64,000 bases of DNA from Cepaea nemoralis (GCA_014155875.1 JACEFZ010013519.1:1-64000), one strand, 5' to 3'. Shown: positions 1 to 13,979, counted from the stretch's first letter. The notes: generated by a model from the letters alone, not told the origin. Translations and numbers: made by a program.

Positions 1-120
1 ATTCAGTTGTTTTAGTCTTTGAAGAGAAATATTAATCTTTTAATTTCCTTCATTGTGTCACCGTCGTTAGTAATCAATGTATTATATGCCATGACATAAT
101 AAGGTAGGTTGAACAGTTCC
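1..120 (-). mobile_element. LINE fragment (family E), cut by window edge
   Basis: Positions about 30-100 resemble 54095-54165 (shared core TTCATTGTGTCACC followed by a GTTRGTAAT-like stretch). That second site is the 5' side of a longer minus-strand LINE copy at 53540-54190. I see no reading frame. The assignment rests only on this internal similarity. Confidence 0.4.
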
Positions 121-154
121 CGTCCTCGTCACCTTTTCTTACAAATTAAAACAA

Positions 155-305
155 TGGCCAGAAAATTCTGAAAATTGTCTCGTACTCATTTTTATGAGAC
201 TGGACCTACCCCAGAACCATCCTGTTTGGTAAAAAAGAATCCTATCTCTGCTGGGGGTTGAACCCAGACCATTGTCTAGGCTGGCAAGTGCACTTATAAT
301 GTGTT
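155..305 (-). mobile_element. tRNA-headed SINE (family S2), minus orientation
   Basis: Read on the minus strand this begins near 300 with a tRNA-like head carrying a B-box-like GGGTTCAACCC, followed by a body about options such as GTCTCATAAAAATG and GACAATTTTCAGA. Related sequences occur at 35705-36005 and 60345-60595, where a B-box-like segment is followed by a similar body. It lies in what is probably the first HINT1 intron. Confidence 0.5.
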
Positions 306-1316
306 CACAAATGTTTGCCCTCATTCATGTTCAATCTTTTTTTTAAAGTAAATTTTGCACCGTTTTGAAATTTTTCCCGACATTTTATAATTAATCCCAC
401 CCAAGGAATATGTCTTTGATAGGTCCAAAGGCAACTTAAATCATGGAAAGTGGCAAAATTTCTTTGATGTTTTGACAAAAATGTATTGAATTCACACCAA
501 TAAACTTGTTCTACAGTAATGCACATCAATTCGGATATCGGCGCAAGGCATATCCGTTTCACTATGTGACATGCTTCTCATAAGGAAATTCCTGTGCACC
601 ACAGAGAATATTCATTATTAAACACAGATGTTTCCGTGTGAAGATATAATACATTTCATAATATACACTTTATCTCTGACCCATAAATTATATTCCGTAT
701 ATAAACAAATATTGAGATCTGCTGTACAATCTCCAGAACAAAAATTTTGTTGTTGGGTGTACATAATGATAAGGTTATATGCTAAATTTCATAATTTTTC
801 CCATATTTGGTTACTGAGCTATGGATTTTTATATGGGGGGCAAACATTTGTGAACGCACTATACCACACTATGTTACCATGGCTTCAGGGCCAAAATACG
901 CAAAAAAAAAAGAACAAACAAACTATTTTCAAAGTGTTAAGAATTGGGCACGCAGGCCCGTCTGACATTCTGCCCTTTCATATGTTATTTCATTCATATA
1001 TCACGTGTGAAGCTATTCTTAGACAACAACAAAGTTATATGCATTAAAACGCATGGAAAATAATCAGTAATACATGACTCACTAAAGCAATTTTTAACAT
1101 TATAATTACCTGAGGTAGGTGTAACGTACCATACATATGGGAATGTTTGAGAACAGAATTAAAGACATAGATAAGTCATATGAGAAAAATATGCGAGAAG
1201 CAACAAGAGGTTAAGAGTAGTTAGTGGAGATAATGTTGTGAATGCAACTAAGTCAGAATAATGTACGTAATAGGAAGCATGATGTGCATTTCGTGGTTAT
1301 GTTGAATTGGTTTGAG
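306..1316. other. Intronic or upstream DNA, nothing recognised
   Basis: AT-rich sequence without a convincing coding exon. I searched it for the missing HINT1 N-terminal exon (the family's FGKII region) and did not find it. Open frames here are short and have no recognisable domains. Confidence 0.4.
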
Positions 1317-1448
1317 TTGCAAATGGGAAGTAAGATGGTTGCAAATGGGAAGTAAGATGGTTGCAAATGGGAAGTAAGATGGTTGCAAATGGGAAGTAAG
1401 ATGGTTGCAAATGGGAAGTAAGATGGTTGCAAATGGGAAGTAAGGTGG
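1317..1448. repeat. 22-bp minisatellite, 6 units
   Basis: Unit TTGCAAATGGGAAGTAAGAT plus GG repeats exactly every 22 bp at 1317, 1339, 1361, 1383, 1405 and 1427. Only the last unit differs (AAGGTGG). Near-perfect identity suggests recent expansion. Confidence 0.95.
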
Positions 1449-1502
1449 TTGTATTCTCTCCCTCTACCAGCTCAACATCAATGCGTTGATTTCGATACTT
1501 TG

Positions 1503-1605
1503 AGGCTATGGCAAACTACTGAACTAACAATTGCCTAGTGAATCACAAACAGCCAATAAATGCTGGCTTGACTGCGACATTCCATAAAGGACTTGCAACT
1601 GACTT
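1503..1605 (+). mobile_element. SINE S1 body fragment
   Basis: Carries the S1 body hallmark TGGCAAACTACTGAAC, then TTGCCTAG, an AATGCTGG segment and an ACATTCCATAAAGGA end, in the same order as the longer S1 copies at 10198 and 53159. The tRNA-like head is missing. Confidence 0.6.
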
Positions 1606-1918
1606 TAAAAAAGTAAGTGGAGACTACCACGTTATGCACCCCAAGAAAATCAAAATGCAAGTCACTGAAGAGTCTCAAAGATATGATGATTCTCCCAGGC
1701 TGAGCAGATCATTTACTGGCATCAGTGGCAGAGCAATTAGGAGTAGTAGAGATTATATCTCCAACTAACCTTACTACAGTGGAAAGTTCTGTCATTGGGC
1801 TAAAGAAGGGAAGAGATCAAAACTTTTCGGCAGGCGTTCTGAGTGTGAGTGGTGTTCTGCAAAGGATGATAAACCGACATGTTCTCAAGAGGATACAACT
1901 TATAGAACCAGTAGATGA

Positions 1919-3765
<1,847 letters not shown>

Positions 3766-4214
3766 TACCAGAAATGAGATCACAAGGAAGATTCTTAGAT
3801 TTTCATTATTATTGTTGTTCATTCTTGCCCATGTTCTTCTTATTCCTCATCTTCTGCATGTTCTCCTTCTGAATTTCCTCTTCCCCTCTATTTTACTTAG
3901 TGTGGAATTGAACAGATTCAGTGCCAAAACAAACGTAGGTTTGGACCAAACAAAAATAGATGGCATAAAATGGGAAATAGAGGGTGTCACAGTTACGACT
4001 TAAAAGTTGTAAATATGGTAGCAGACAATGTTGTATTATAACACAGTGACAACATCTTGGCGATATAAGCCCATGGCAGATACGGAAAGTCACTTAAGGC
4101 GATTAATCATTCAATGGCACTGTCAGTTACACTCTCCATCAGCATACATCTAGTTGACCAGAAGCCACTCCAGGTTATCAGTTAATCCTTACATAACCAA
4201 AACTCTTTCATTTG

Positions 4215-4560
4215 TAATTGTTAACTCCTTCAGTCCCAGACAGTTAATCGTTTACCCATTTAGATGATTCTTTAAATGTTTCTTACCTTTTTCTATGTTG
4301 TTGTACTTCACTTCATCAATTCTTGTCCTTAGCAGTTATTCATTTACCAATTCTGATCTAGTTATTTCTGTAAAATTTCTCACCTTGTTATTACTTAACT
4401 TCGCCAGTCCCTGTTGTAATGTTATCTCCTTTATCCCAAGACAGTTATTTATTTATTTATGATTCTGATCTAGTTGTTTCTTTAAATATTTTTCACCTTC
4501 TTATTACTTCACTGCATCAGTCCATGTTGTAGTTTTACTTCCTTCTGACGCAAAAGCATT
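4215..4560. repeat. Degenerate roughly 110-bp tandem-like repeats
   Basis: Motifs CAGTCCCAGACAGTTA, TTCTGATCTAGTT and CACCTTNTTATTACTT recur two to three times in the same order. The units are strongly diverged. No coding potential is seen. Confidence 0.5.
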
Positions 4561-4607
4561 GTAAAATGGCACTAGTCTGAGACAAAAGGAGACTGCATTT
4601 CTTAACA

Positions 4608-4852
4608 ATTAACTGATTCAGTGCCAAACAAAAGGTAAATTTGGACCTAACGTGGTACACAATCAAATGAACAAATATTATAATGTAAATTTCCGTTCAC
4701 TGAACATTGAAATTGCGCAAGATACTAGGAAACAAAACAAATAACATGATGATCCTAGCATGGTGATATATCGTCCTTCTATCCAAATGGGAGGCCATAT
4801 TTGGCGATATATAATCTTTCTGTTCTAAATCAGTTAATTTACCAACGCTCGA
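4608..4852. mobile_element. MITE with TTAA-ended inverted repeats, copy 1
   Basis: Left end TTAACTGATTCAG and right end CTAAATCAGTTAA are inverted repeats with one mismatch. Between them are GTGGTACACAATCAAATGAA, a TTCACTGAACATTGAAATT segment and GGTGATATATCGTCCTTC, shared with copies at 19735-19916 and, inverted, 52270-52480. No coding capacity. The TTAA at both ends would suit a piggyBac-type target, but the internal ends are not the usual CCC, so the superfamily is open. A partial relative of the left end is at 3905-3950. Confidence 0.6.
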
Positions 4853-5229
4853 CAAATTGTATCTATCCTAATGGCCTGTAAAGTCCAGTTTCAATTGCCC
4901 CATATTTGCTAGCAAGCTTTAGTGGTTGGTTGGTTGTAAATTCTCAGGATGACTGAATTTTAACAAGTTTGATGCATTGGCATTTAGATCGTCTAGGACT
5001 GAAAAAGGGCTTGCATCTATCGACAATGATTTGGTGTACAGACTGTTTTCCTGACGACTTACCAAATGCCATCTTTACGTGACTGTATTGCAGAGGTCTC
5101 CTTACCCCCTCCCTAACCCAGAAGAAAGCAGTGGGGTGTGCAGGATATGTACTGGAACTTCACATCTGCAGAGGGGCACAGTAGGATGTAACCAGGTCAC
5201 GATTCAGCGCAGCACCTAGAACTGGCTGG

Positions 5230-5720
5230 GATTAGGCCTGGGTTGATAATATCTCCTCCACAGATTTGGGTATTTCATTGTCAACAGACTCCAACTTAGT
5301 GCAGAAAGGGAGATTTCTAGGAAGTCTCCTTGGTGAAGTGGTCATATTGCCTGCCTTGCGCTTCGAAGGTTGTGGGTATCTTCTTCTTCTTTGTTCATCC
5401 GGAGAGTTTTTTCAGATGTGATTGCATTGTGCCTGTTTACAGCAGAGCTGCGTTCTTTCGCCGTTAGGCCGACACATCTGACTTCTGCGGGCATTTGTTG
5501 ACCGGGTTAACCTTCTCGGGTACAGGTTGTGGGTTGGATTCCAGGCTGTGTAGTTTGATTCACGAGTACAATGTGGAGGTTTCTTGGAGACTCCTGGGGT
5601 TTGTCGCTGGAGCTACAGAGTTTGGGCAATGTGTGATGCTTTCGGCGGGCCACCCTGCGGTAAGAGACCGAGCCATATGGGATAACACCTGGTGCAATGA
5701 AGTCGATCCTCTTGTCTTTT
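5230..5720 (+). mobile_element. tRNA-headed repeat split by a J insertion
   Basis: CCTTGGTGAAGTGG at about 5329 (A-box-like) and GGTTGTGGGTTGGATTCC (B-box-like), once the insertion at 5378-5524 is removed, form a tRNA-like SINE head. Upstream 5200-5310 resembles 34160-34260 (ACTGGCTGGGAT, then a GGCCT/CCTAGG region). The body downstream of 5535 is not matched clearly elsewhere in the window. Confidence 0.45.
5368..5534 (-). mobile_element. Short J-family insertion with 10-bp TSD
   Basis: GGTTGTGGGT at 5368-5377 and 5525-5534 flanks a 147-bp insert. On the minus strand the insert is the 3' end of family J (ACATCTGAAAAAACTCTCCG then a (GAA)n tail). The matching end of the full J element is 3690-3753. 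This is a 5'-truncated retroposition event inside the B-box of a tRNA-like repeat. Confidence 0.85.
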
Positions 5721-6062
5721 AAACTCTTTAAAGGAAATATTTGCAGAAAGAGAGATAGAAGGAAGACAGCGTGAGAAAAGAAAGATAGAAGGAAGACAGC
5801 GTGAGAAGATTATTGACACTATGGCATGGAAGGGAGTCAACACACGAACTGATCCATGCCGTCAGAGATCACAATTTGTGGAGATGCATGATCTGCCTTG
5901 CCAGCCGACAAGGCACTGGTTGATGGTGATGAAAGGAAGTATCTGTGAGGGATATTTTTAAACAATCCTGATCCAAATGTATTACCTGGACTGTGTTGTA
6001 TGCCCTCGATAAAGTCTTATCTGTTTCTTGGTCTCCCTCTAGATGTATTACTTACTGTTTAA

Positions 6063-6365
<303 letters not shown>

Positions 6366-7300
6366 GACTCATCTTACTGACCATGTCACTGACCTGTGTG
6401 TTTCTTTCCTGAGTCATTAAGCCACAGTTGTCAGGCATGCGTTCATAGATTTCTTTTAATTCATGTTGATTTATAAATCTTAATATATGTGGTGTATATC
6501 TCTTCACTTAACTGAGTGATGAACTGCTATTTGTGAGGTGTGTGTTTTTATGGTCTCTTACTCAATTTCGAGTTGAAAATCCTAGTTTGTGTGGTGTGTG
6601 CCTATATAAATGCTTTTTCCGTCATTTTTTCCAAATTAATCCTAATTTCTGTGCATTTTCTCTCCCTCCATTTTTTTTTGTAATGAATTAATGTTTATGT
6701 GATTAAGCATATCTTTTAAAGTACTTTTGAGTTAAGAATTCCAGTTTATTGCAGTGTTTTCTGTTCACTCGCTTAGAGTTGGTAGGAATGGTCAAAGCAG
6801 TCAAAGAAAGAACACCCCACATCAGAACAGCTTATTAATGAATTAACCTAAAAGTGATCAAGTGTTACATTTACTCTGTGCCAGGAAACTACTGATGCTA
6901 GGTACTGTTGCTCATTTGTCCTTGCAAACATCCTAACAAATTACATTTCACTCCAGAAATTACAGAAACACAGAGTTGATCGAAGATGCTTTAATTATGT
7001 AGTCCCGGTTGTCATTTTCTCCCATCACTTGCAGTCTAGGCAAATAATAAAACTACTGTTTTTCCTCAGACTGGACTTTGGCATTGCGAAGTTCACTCCA
7101 CAAGCTGCTGGTCCCGGAATTCTCCCATTTTGACAACTTGCATTAACTTCTTGTGGTGTATAAACTCTCATGCATTTCCAGGTGTTATGACTTAATTCAT
7201 GCCCCATCAACCATTCCATGATATCTGTTGCTTTGAGCATAACCCTGTATTGGCCCTTATTCTTCGACTGTCATGATCTGTTCAATTGACATAATAAATA
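6366..7300 (+). other. HINT1 3' UTR and downstream flank
   Basis: AT-rich, non-coding sequence after the stop. AATAAA hexamers occur at 7046-7051 and 7293-7298. Either could serve as a poly(A) signal, but nothing in the sequence decides between them, and an earlier variant signal is possible. No other gene is seen. Confidence 0.35.
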
Positions 7301-7764
7301 TGGACTATGATACTCTACATTATGAGAAAGTGAAGACAAATGGGAAATGAATAAACAATGTGAGGGTACATTTAAAGCTGTTGAAATGTGTGTATACAGA
7401 TGAAAAATAAGAAGAAGGGCAGAAGAAGAAACACAAAGACTGGTTTGTTGAAAACATTACTGAATGAGATCAGAGTAATTTAAGGTATTTTGGCTATATA
7501 TAGAGATACGACTGGTTAAGGATTTGATGGAGGGAAAAGTGAAAGAGAAGTGGGCAAGAGGAAGACAATGTTACATGTGAATCGACAATATCAAAAGAGG
7601 TACATGAAGAAACCTGTGTGAATGCATCATGAAGAGACAGAAGAGAGAATGTTGGAGACTCATTACATTTCGGAGATTTCACTTGTATGACTTTGCATGG
7701 TGTCTGTTTTCTTACTCTATTTGTCTGTGTGCAGGTGTCACAAATTATATGTTCATATTTAAGG

Positions 7765-7995
7765 TCTTCCACTCCTTTGACTGGCACCTTGCCGTCTTGA
7801 TAGATGATAGTTTGTAAAATGGTGTTATACCTCTCCATAGCACAAAACCTGGGCTGAATTTGGAGACCATGTGTCGTCCATGCAGCATGATCCCTCTCTC
7901 AGCCTGCCTAGTTAACTCCAGAGGAAAGGTAACACAAATACATCTGGAACAAGACAAGCTGCAGAAGCTTCCTGATCAACACATAATACTCTAAC
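7765..7995 (+). repeat. Interspersed repeat H, partial copy
   Basis: Shares GATAGTTTGTAAAATGG, GCATGATCCCTCTCT, TCCAGAGGAAAGGTAACA and ACAAGCTGCAGAAGCT in the same order with 33495-33700 and, inverted, 25120-25315. The second half of the repeat is missing. Class unknown: no frame, no clear terminal repeats. Confidence 0.65.
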
Positions 7996-7999
7996 TGTC

Positions 8000-9628
8000 C
8001 ACCACTGCTTTATACTTTCAGTAAAATATATATGTATGATGAGAACCTGTCTAGTCTATACTGGTAACTGGCCAGAATGTATGTTGTTTGCTGATTCACC
8101 ACTTGCCTTTAGTTGTTCCCTGGAGGACAGTTTTCAACAAGGAATTCTGGTGATGGACATGGCCAAACACACTTGCAGTGTTTCACTACTGAGAGAATGA
8201 ACAGACTGATAGACTGGCCGCGCTGCTCCTTTGAGTGGTAAGCTACTGTATGACAAGGCTGAGATGGTGAAGAATAATAGATACAAGAAGTAACGGCTGC
8301 AGCAAGAGATTACACTACAAAATAAAAACTGTTTTTTAAAAAGTTAGTTGCATATACTTTACAGGACGTCACACTCAAACCCAGCAGTTTTGGGCTGTTT
8401 GTGATTTCTTGGCAAGTGTACCTCAGTAGTTTGCCATTACTTTGTGAATCACTGGCGCTCATACCATTAAATGAAAACCATTGTAAGGCGGTCTGCTGCC
8501 AAATCACAAGCAGTTGTGTTTTGACTGCAGTATGCAGGATTACAAATTGCGTCTTTAACCAGTTTGCCATAGAAAAACAGATATGTGTAACTCCTTCGAA
8601 AAAGTGAGAGATAATGAACACAGACGGTGAAAACTCTCTGGGAATGAATGGAAAGTGCAGCAAAAAGAAGATCAGCACTTGAAGAGGCTGATTCAGCAGG
8701 GAGAGAACAGAGGATCTGCACAACACTCATCGTGAAGGAGAAAGTACTGGCAGTTATTTAATCAGGCTGACACTGGTACTATCAGCCTGAGAACTCTTCA
8801 ATGGCTACTGGAGAAGTGGATAGGGCATGTGAAGGAATGTCTCGAGTGCATTGATGTTGATTCTGGATTGTATACCACTGACCAGTGGTTCTAGACAATC
8901 TTCATATGGATGTGTGCTCAAAGACAGACATTATTCTTATGATGTGTTTGTAAATCTTATGCCCTATATTTACTGCCTGGCATTTTGTCTGCCTAGGATT
9001 GTATTTCTTACTGCCATTGTTGCATGTTATTTTATGTATTAATTGTCAAAAACTTGAATGTTGTCAGTGCAAACACCTATGCAAGTATACTTTTTTTTTT
9101 TTTCTATCCATAATTTGAGAAAGTATACGTAAATTAGGAATATCTCCTAGCGCTTTTGAATTCTTCTGACACCTAACTTTCAGACTTATTTATTTCCTGG
9201 CAGGTATAATATAATTATACATCGTTTTGAATTTTGTTTTTTTAAGATTACCTTTACATCATTAAGTTTTTTAGCTGTTTTCTTTTGATGGGGTTGTTAA
9301 AATGAATCATAAATTGACTCTTAATAACATAAGATGCTTACATTCTTGCTTTCCTTTTATGAGATGTGTTCATTGTAGACAGTTGGTAGTTCACAGATAT
9401 GTAATTTGACATGTTTTTGGTTTTTGTAATGATCTAAAATGTGTATCAATCTAGGTGAAAAAAAAACTCTTCATTTAGTGGACATTTTGTGACATTGAAC
9501 GCAGCCTATGTGATCACATTAAAGAATTTTTAGTGTAGAAAGGTTTTTCATACAGTGTTGAGTACTGTACATTATAAAGTTAAATTACAGAAAAGAATTA
9601 AAAGAAATTGATGTTGACAGGTGCTGCA
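8000..9628. other. No gene recognised; one small S1 fragment
   Basis: AT-rich intergenic DNA. On the minus strand 8405-8466 has a decayed S1 SINE piece (CAGTAGTTTGCCATTACTTT). Other open frames are short and lack domains. Confidence 0.4.
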
Positions 9629-9776
9629 AAATTATTTCTTCTTCTTCTGCTTTCATCTGGAGAGTTTTTTTCAGACGTGATTGTATTGTGCCTGTTTACA
9701 GCAGAGCTGCGATACTTGCTCCTTTTGGAAAGTTTGTTTGTTCGTTCGACACATCCGACTTCTGCGGAAATTATTT
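9629..9776 (-). mobile_element. Short J-family insertion with 9-bp TSD
   Basis: AAATTATTT at 9629-9637 and 9768-9776 flanks a 130-bp insert. Like 5378-5524 it is a minus-strand J 3' end: a (CTT)n tract, then TCATCTGGAGAGTTTTTTTC and GTGCCTGTTTACAGCAGAGC. It is the second clear tiny J insertion. Confidence 0.85.
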
Positions 9777-9789
9777 AATAGTCACAATT

Positions 9790-10060
9790 CAGGGGAGCCA
9801 TGATAGCATTGTGGCTAGTACTCTTGCCAGGTGGCCTTTTTGTCAATAGTTTGATTTGCACAAAGGCAGATTCTTTGAATTGACCTCGGTTCCCAAGTCG
9901 ACCCAGCCTGACAAGGCAGTAAGAAATGTCTCAGGAAGCAAAGATGACCAGTGCTATATTTATCACACCGCCCCTTGGTGCCGATTGGTCTATACAAATA
10001 TGGGGCTAGCACCATATCCCCAGTACACCTTAAGTCATGTCAGAGTCTTTTACTTTTACT
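9790..10060 (+). mobile_element. Possible SINE relative (S2-like)
   Basis: The order of motifs (GTGGCTAGTACTCTTGCCAG head, then CCCAAGTCGACCCAGCCTGA) resembles 60350-60480 (TGTGTACTTGCCAGTC, then TTGACCCAGCCACATAAAC). Similarity is weak and no tail or TSD is found. Confidence 0.35.
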
Positions 10061-10197
10061 TGTTAAATCAAAGTCCATTATATAAAGGGTTTACAGTACA
10101 TTTTACTCAAGCTTTGATGCTGTGTCCATGTTTGTTATTAATTAAACATGCTAAAGTCGGACAGTGGTTTGCTTTTTTCATTATGTCGTCATCATAA

Positions 10198-10445
10198 GCC
10201 GGCTTTGTGGCGAAGGGGTTACGGACACAGTTTGTAATCCCACATACTGCGTTTGAATCACAGCTGTGGACGATTTGGCAGCAGATAGCCTTGCATTGGG
10301 TTTGTATGACAATGGCATGAGTGCCGGTCGTTCAGAAAGCAGTGGCAAACTACTGAACATAAACTTGCCAAGAGATCACAAACAGTCAAAGAATGCTGGG
10401 TTTGACTGCTACATCCTGTAAAGGATATGCAACTAACTTTTAACA
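10198..10445 (+). mobile_element. SINE S1, full-length copy
   Basis: Starts with GCCGGCTTTGTGGCGAAGGG (A-box-like), has GCGTTTGAATCAC (B-box-like) at about 10250, and then the S1 body: TTCAGAAAGCAGTGGCAAAC, CTTGCCAAGAGATCA, GAATGCTGGGTTTGACTGC and TCCTGTAAAGGATATGCAAC. It defines the family with 26044, 40722/47581, 53159, 54500 and 55978. Confidence 0.75.
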
Positions 10446-10469
10446 TCAGCATAATATGCCCTGTCAAGT

Positions 10470-10615
10470 GGCGTTCATGTCTCACCAAGACCTCAGTGGC
10501 TGGTGCTGCAGATCAGTTCTACCAACGATATTCCTCCAGAGATCAGTTCTACCAATGATATTCCTCCAGAGATCAGTTCTACCAATGATATTCCTCCAGG
10601 CCATTATCTTAGACC
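10470..10615 (-). repeat. RTE LINE 3' piece with three 30-bp repeats
   Basis: GATCAGTTCTACCAAYGATA plus TTCCTCCAGA repeats three times, every 30 bp, at 10511-10600. The surrounding minus-strand sequence resembles the C-terminal coding end of RTE copies (compare 51380-51440, GGATCAACTCTGCTGCTGAT). The unit equals ten codons of that LINE. Confidence 0.6.
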
Positions 10616-10979
10616 ATCAAGCATATTTTCTCTTTGCCCCTTTTACAGCTGATGTTTCCAGTCATCACAATGTTCTGAAATACTTCTTTTCTTACTATGT
10701 GACCAAAGAACACTTGTCTCTTTCTTAAAGTGGTGTATTATATTCTACTTTTCTAGCCTCTTCCAGGCAATCATTGTTAGTTACTCTGGCTGTCCAAGGT
10801 ATTCACAACATTCATCTCAGAAACTGTATCTCTGCTGCCTCCATAGCAAAAAAACATTTATGAACAGATTAAAGGCAAACACAAGTAGAGGATGATTCTT
10901 AAAGCAAAATAGGTACGACTCAAAGGAAAACCCATTGACATATCAAACCTACTGGGGATACGGATTAGTTCCTAAGAAT

Positions 10980-11335
10980 GTTACCAGTTCTAGACTTGGA
11001 CAGTCACATCTAGAGGTACAAGAACTGTTGTAACAACATTATGTTACCAGGTCTAGACTTTGATAGAGATACAAGAACTATTGTAACAACATTATGTTGT
11101 CAGTTCTAGACTGTGATAGAAATACAAGAACTATTGTAACAACATTATGTTGCCAGTTCTAGACTTTGATAGAGATACAAGAACTATTGTAACAACATTA
11201 TGTTGTCAGTTCTAGACTGTGATAGAAATACAAGAACTATTGTAACAACATTATGTTACCAGTTCTAGACTTTGATAGAGATACAAGAACTATTGTAACA
11301 ACATTATGTTGTCCATCCTAGACTTGTACATTAAC
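10980..11335. repeat. 53-bp satellite with alternating unit types
   Basis: Units begin ACAAGAACTRTTGTAACAAC at 11018, 11071, 11124, 11177, 11230 and 11283, exactly 53 bp apart. Middle units alternate between CTTTGATAGAGA and CTGTGATAGAAA versions, giving a 106-bp higher-order repeat. Non-coding. Confidence 0.9.
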
Positions 11336-12566
11336 AGCTAAAGATATCAGAAGTATAGCAACAACAAAGATGAAATGCTGTATGATTCCAGCTCATGAAG
11401 CAACATGTATAGTCTGGCCACATGTTCACAGTAGGACACACCCTATGTGATGGATGGAATTCATGGAAACAGCCTGTCACACGCTTTGTAACGAAAGAAT
11501 TATACCATGAGATGTGGCTACCTCTGAAGTGCAGCTGTTAGCATGCTTGCCTGCCAGTCCAGTAGCCATGTGTTCAAACCCTAATTGAAGCGGATTTTTC
11601 TTTAAATTGTCTTGGGTTTTAAGGTTAATTGTTTATGGAAGATCAGTGGTTGCTAGTGTACCTTTATTTATACGAAAGGGGTTAAAATGAGAACCATGAA
11701 TATTTTTATTTGGATGAATATATTCTGAAAAAGTAAAGAACAAATCTATCATTTTTCGATGTAGTGATCACTGCGTACAATGCATGTCCTCCAGCGCTGA
11801 TAAAGTGCGTGGATTCCTGTAGAAAGGAATGCTCTTAGTCACATGTGTAACCACTCTGGGGTCACTACTCTGTGTGCCTAACCCGGCTGTTAACAGTCTG
11901 TCAGTTTGCCGATGAATTTCAATAGGTTTCACCTTTTCACTGATAAAAAACGATGCTTCTCTTTGGTGCATGTCAAAAGTGGAACGGCCATCTTTAAATT
12001 GTCTTAATGACATCACTGTGTTCGTCTGCACCGTGATGTCACGTGCTTAACACTCGAGACATCCTTAACAATATTGACAGGTTACAAGACAATGACATGG
12101 TTATTGTAATTTATGTCGCATTTTTAAGGTTTTCATTTAAATCGCCCTTGTGTATATATAATCAGAGTGCTAAGAGCATGAAGAGTTCCTCAGGCAACAC
12201 AGCGTAGCGCTTGGGTATTTGTTTAACAAATCAAATGAAAGACACTTGTGTGCCTTTCAATATAAGTGTTACGGAAGCGTAATGGTTCCAAATGTTGCTG
12301 TATGTAGCCGGAGCGCAGTGTTGGGGTGAGCGCCCAGCATTGCTTAAATACCCCAATTGCTCGTGAATACATAACCTCTGGAGCAAAAGTCCAACTCCTG
12401 GCCTTCACGTGGCGGAACTGTTTTAACTAACAAAAGAAGGGGCGACGGCGAGTTTCTGGCGCCGAAAATAACCAGTATGCTCTAGATGTGTATGCATGCG
12501 CAAACACGTGTGTGCGCGCGTACACATCTAAACTCGATTGAGACCAGTCTGCTCTAGCAAAGGAAA
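11336..12566. other. No gene recognised
   Basis: At about 11540-11590 a stretch with GCATGCTTGCCTGCCAGTCC and GTGTTCAAACCC looks like a decayed tRNA-type SINE head. The rest shows neither exons nor recognisable mobile-element ends. The low-complexity ACACGTGTGTGCGCGCGT stretch near 12505 can form Z-DNA-like alternation. Confidence 0.35.
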
Positions 12567-12631
12567 GGTGCTGAAGACGGAGGCAACCAGCCAGGAGGCA
12601 ACCAGCCAGGAGGCGCACCACATAAATCAGG

Positions 12632-13852
12632 ATGCCACGCAATTATGCAAAATGGAATATGTCGACTACTGCTAAATGTTATGGTGCTCGCCCTGCTTTG
12701 GACCCCCAGGCAGGTGCAGTGCCGGGCCCTATGTCTCGAAGGGGTTCAACCACAACTACTGGAGGTCCTTCTCAGATGTCCTGTGGAGCCAGGGGACCTG
12801 AGAATAGAACGGCTGGCCATACTAAACAAAGACTTAAAATAATGCACTAGAATGTGGAGCGAGTCAGCAACAACAACAAAATAGAATTAGAAAACATTTT
12901 GGACCAAGAAAAAGTAAGCGTGTGTTGCTTGCAAGAAACTCGCCTCAACGAAATTATAGCCGTCAAAATCAGAGGCTACCAGTGTTACCGATCTGACCGA
13001 AAGGACAGACGAAAAGGTGGGATACTGACCCTTGTAAAAAATAACGTCACTGCTTCCCAATTCGAAGTCTACATGGAAGGGGCTGAGTATCAGACACTTT
13101 AACTTAAGACAGGTAATACAGACCTACATCTGATCAATTACTACTGTCCAAGTGATCGCCCACAGGCACTGGACACACTACCATTAAAAGAAAAAATTAT
13201 TGTGTGTGGCGATTTCAACAGCCACTCGCAGAGCTGGGGCTATGATCACATGGACCAGAGAGGAGAGAGACTGGAAGACTGGCAGGATGAGAATAGATTC
13301 ATCTTGATTAACAAGTCGTCTGACCCAGATACTTTCTACTCGAGATCATGGCACACTACAACTACACCTGACCTGGCTTTTAATTCACCAAACCTGGAGT
13401 GGAACATTACACGAATCGTTGGGAAACAACTTGGTGGCAGTGACCATCGGCCAGTCTTTCTAACTGTAGAAAATGAGCTTGTAAGTGAAAGCAGCACCCT
13501 CTCGAGGTGGAACTACAAGAAAGCAGACTGGGCAATGTACAAGCATCGTACCGGCATACTGGTTAGAAACCTGAACACTGAGAAAGACATAAATAAAGTA
13601 GTTGAAGAGTTTGGGAAATGCATACTACAGGCAGCGCGAGAAACAGTACCAAGAGGAGCCCGTAAACAATATAAACCATACTACAGTAGTGAACTGGAAC
13701 AGTTGCATAATGATGTGGAAGTGTGTAGAAAGCAAGCAAAGGCCACACACAGCCAAGATCACCACACTAAATTCCAGCACGCAAAAGCCAAATTTCAAAG
13801 GGCCAAGCTGCAGGCTAGACGGAAAAGCTGGCAGGAGAAACGGAGTCTCTGA
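12632..13852 (+). pseudogene. LINE A endonuclease domain (APE type), two in-frame stops
   Basis: One frame runs from 12632 to 13852 interrupted by TAG at 12848-12850 and TAA at 13100-13102. The TAG sits where relatives have the Trp of the QWN motif (LINE B has LQWNAEG). After it come CLQETRL (catalytic Glu region), the block CGDFNSHSQSWGYDHMDQRG at about 13202 and GGSDHRPVFL near 13435, the APE-endonuclease signature that nicks target DNA. The region before the TAG (GARPALDPQAGAVPGPMSRR) parallels GANPAKSH..VPGPLPREGP in LINE B. A frame change just before 13850 leads into the linker NFDRDTRKLWKLI. Confidence 0.85.
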
Positions 13853-13979
13853 ACTTTGACAGAGACACAAGGAAATTGTGGAAGCTAATAAAACAACGAT
13901 GAGGGCACAGGGAGAAACTAAAAAATTGCACTACATAAAGATGGAAACATCTTAACAAGAAAGCAAGCAGCTGACCATT

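Noticed and set aside
628..1047. 139-codon + strand open frame as a gene or HINT1 first exon
   Set aside because: No homology to the HINT1 N-terminus, low-complexity AT-rich composition, no suitable donor in phase.
7494..7838. 114-codon minus-strand frame downstream of HINT1
   Set aside because: It overlaps repeat H, shows no known domain, and an overlapping frame on the other strand is equally open.
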